From: Candidatus Mailhella merdavium
Lineage (GTDB): Bacteria; Desulfobacterota; Desulfovibrionia; Desulfovibrionales; Desulfovibrionaceae
Assembly: GCA_019119045.1 (NCBI GenBank)
Contig: DWXS01000061.1
Location: forward strand, 1 to 32,116
Reading direction: 5' to 3'
Length of the DNA stretch: 32,116 bases
Shown here: positions 31,699 to 32,116 of the stretch, in pieces
Layout: each line of letters opens with the position of its first letter
How positions within the stretch are numbered: position 1 is the stretch's first letter
Program-made: the position numbers and the translations under genes
Notes under the pieces: generated by a model
Databases searched by the model: none
Told to the model about the DNA's origin: nothing
The model's input: the letters and a program-made list of their open reading frames with translations, nothing else

Positions 31699-32116
31699 TC
31701 AGCGGAGAGGATTCCGCGGCGAAAGGTACCAGTCCACAAAGTTGCGGATGCCCTGCTCAAGCGGCGTATCCGGGCTGTAGGCAATCTTCTGCCGGAGCTT
31801 TGAAGTGTCGGCATAGGTCTGATACACGTCTCCCTTCTGCATGGGAAGCATGTTCAACTCGGCCTTCCTGCCCAGAGCCTCTTCCAGAATATGGATGAAA
31901 TCCATCAATTTCATGGGGCGGCCGCAGCCTATATTGTACAGTGCGACGGGAACCTTCCCCTCCGGGGTTTTCTCGAGCAACTGCGCCACAGCCTCGATGA
32001 TATCGTCGATATAGGTGAAATCCCGCGAAAGATTGCCGTTGTTGAAGACGTTTATCGGCTTCCCGGCAAGAATGGCTTTGGCAAAGAGTACCGGCGCCAT
32101 ATCCGGCCGCCCCCAG
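31699..32116 (-). CDS. UDP-glucuronate 4-epimerase, C-terminal part (cut by window edge)
   Basis: Only the last 139 codons are in the window; the gene continues past 32116. The frame reads WGRPDM at the edge, then APVLFAKAILAGKPINVFN, RDFTYIDDIIEAVAQLL, YNIGCGRP, LMDFIHILEEALGRKA, NMLPMQKGDVYQTYAD and GIRNFVDWY. This closely follows the extended short-chain dehydrogenase family of UDP-glucuronate 4-epimerases (CapI/LpsL), which make UDP-galacturonate. The catalytic Tyr and NAD-binding motif lie outside the window, so activity cannot be checked. It lies 119 nt upstream of the GT2 gene on the same strand. Confidence 0.82.
   Translation of the reverse strand, partial: WGRPDMAPVLFAKAILAGKPINVFNNGNLSRDFTYIDDIIEAVAQLLEKTPEGKVPVALYNIGCGRPMKLMDFIHILEEALGRKAELNMLPMQKGDVYQTYADTSKLRQKIAYSPDTPLEQGIRNFVDWYLSPRNPLR

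Noticed and set aside
1..32116. CRISPR arrays, tRNA or rRNA genes, insertion sequences, phage genes
   Set aside because: I looked for regular short repeats, cloverleaf-like arms, transposase motifs and phage proteins and found none that I can support.

Overview
The window looks like chromosomal DNA from a GC-rich Gram-negative bacterium of the Desulfovibrionaceae (Desulfovibrio / Bilophila / Mailhella type). The grounds are the porin at the left edge, which resembles the Desulfovibrio homotrimeric porins, the YajC-SecD-SecF order, and genes for lipid A or outer-surface modification. This placement comes from recognising families by eye, with no database search.

Region 1 (1-6108): a porin and an RluA-type pseudouridine synthase on the minus strand, then a divergent molybdate locus modC-modA-modB-modD on the plus strand. 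ModC has no MOP/TOBE domain and its frame runs 110 nt into modA. A 338-nt hairpin-rich gap separates modA from modB. Region 2 (6100-11625, plus): RNA and ribosome housekeeping, with a DEAD-box helicase, an unrecognised 207-aa protein, a TrmI-type tRNA methyltransferase and an ABC-F ATPase. Region 3 (12031-17266, minus): protein targeting and export, ftsY then yajC-secD-secF. argB lies divergently on the plus strand (17439-18362) and ends in a strong terminator.

Region 4 (18736-28395, minus) is the most unusual part. Seven genes run in one direction and the first six overlap or nearly touch. In transcription order they are: a TagD-like cytidylyltransferase; a binding-protein ABC importer (binding protein, ATPase, fused double permease) resembling the 2-aminoethylphosphonate PhnS2/T2/U2 type; a 979-aa fusion of a YidC/Oxa1-like domain, a multi-spanning membrane region and an alkaline-phosphatase-superfamily (sulfatase/EptA/LtaS-like) domain; a CDP-glycerol glycerophosphotransferase-like protein with an exported or membrane N-terminus; and a GT9 (heptosyltransferase-like) glycosyltransferase with a TTG start. 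I infer a system that imports a phosphorus-containing head group, activates it with CTP and transfers it to a surface glycan or lipid. The sequence supports the parts; the combined pathway is a hypothesis.

Region 5 (28622-32116, minus): a UDP-glucuronate 4-epimerase (cut by the window edge), a GT2 polyprenyl-phosphate glycosyltransferase, a tandem LAB_N membrane protein and an ArnT-like GT-C transferase. Together they suggest a polyprenyl-phosphate-linked sugar, possibly galacturonic acid, added to lipid A or core.
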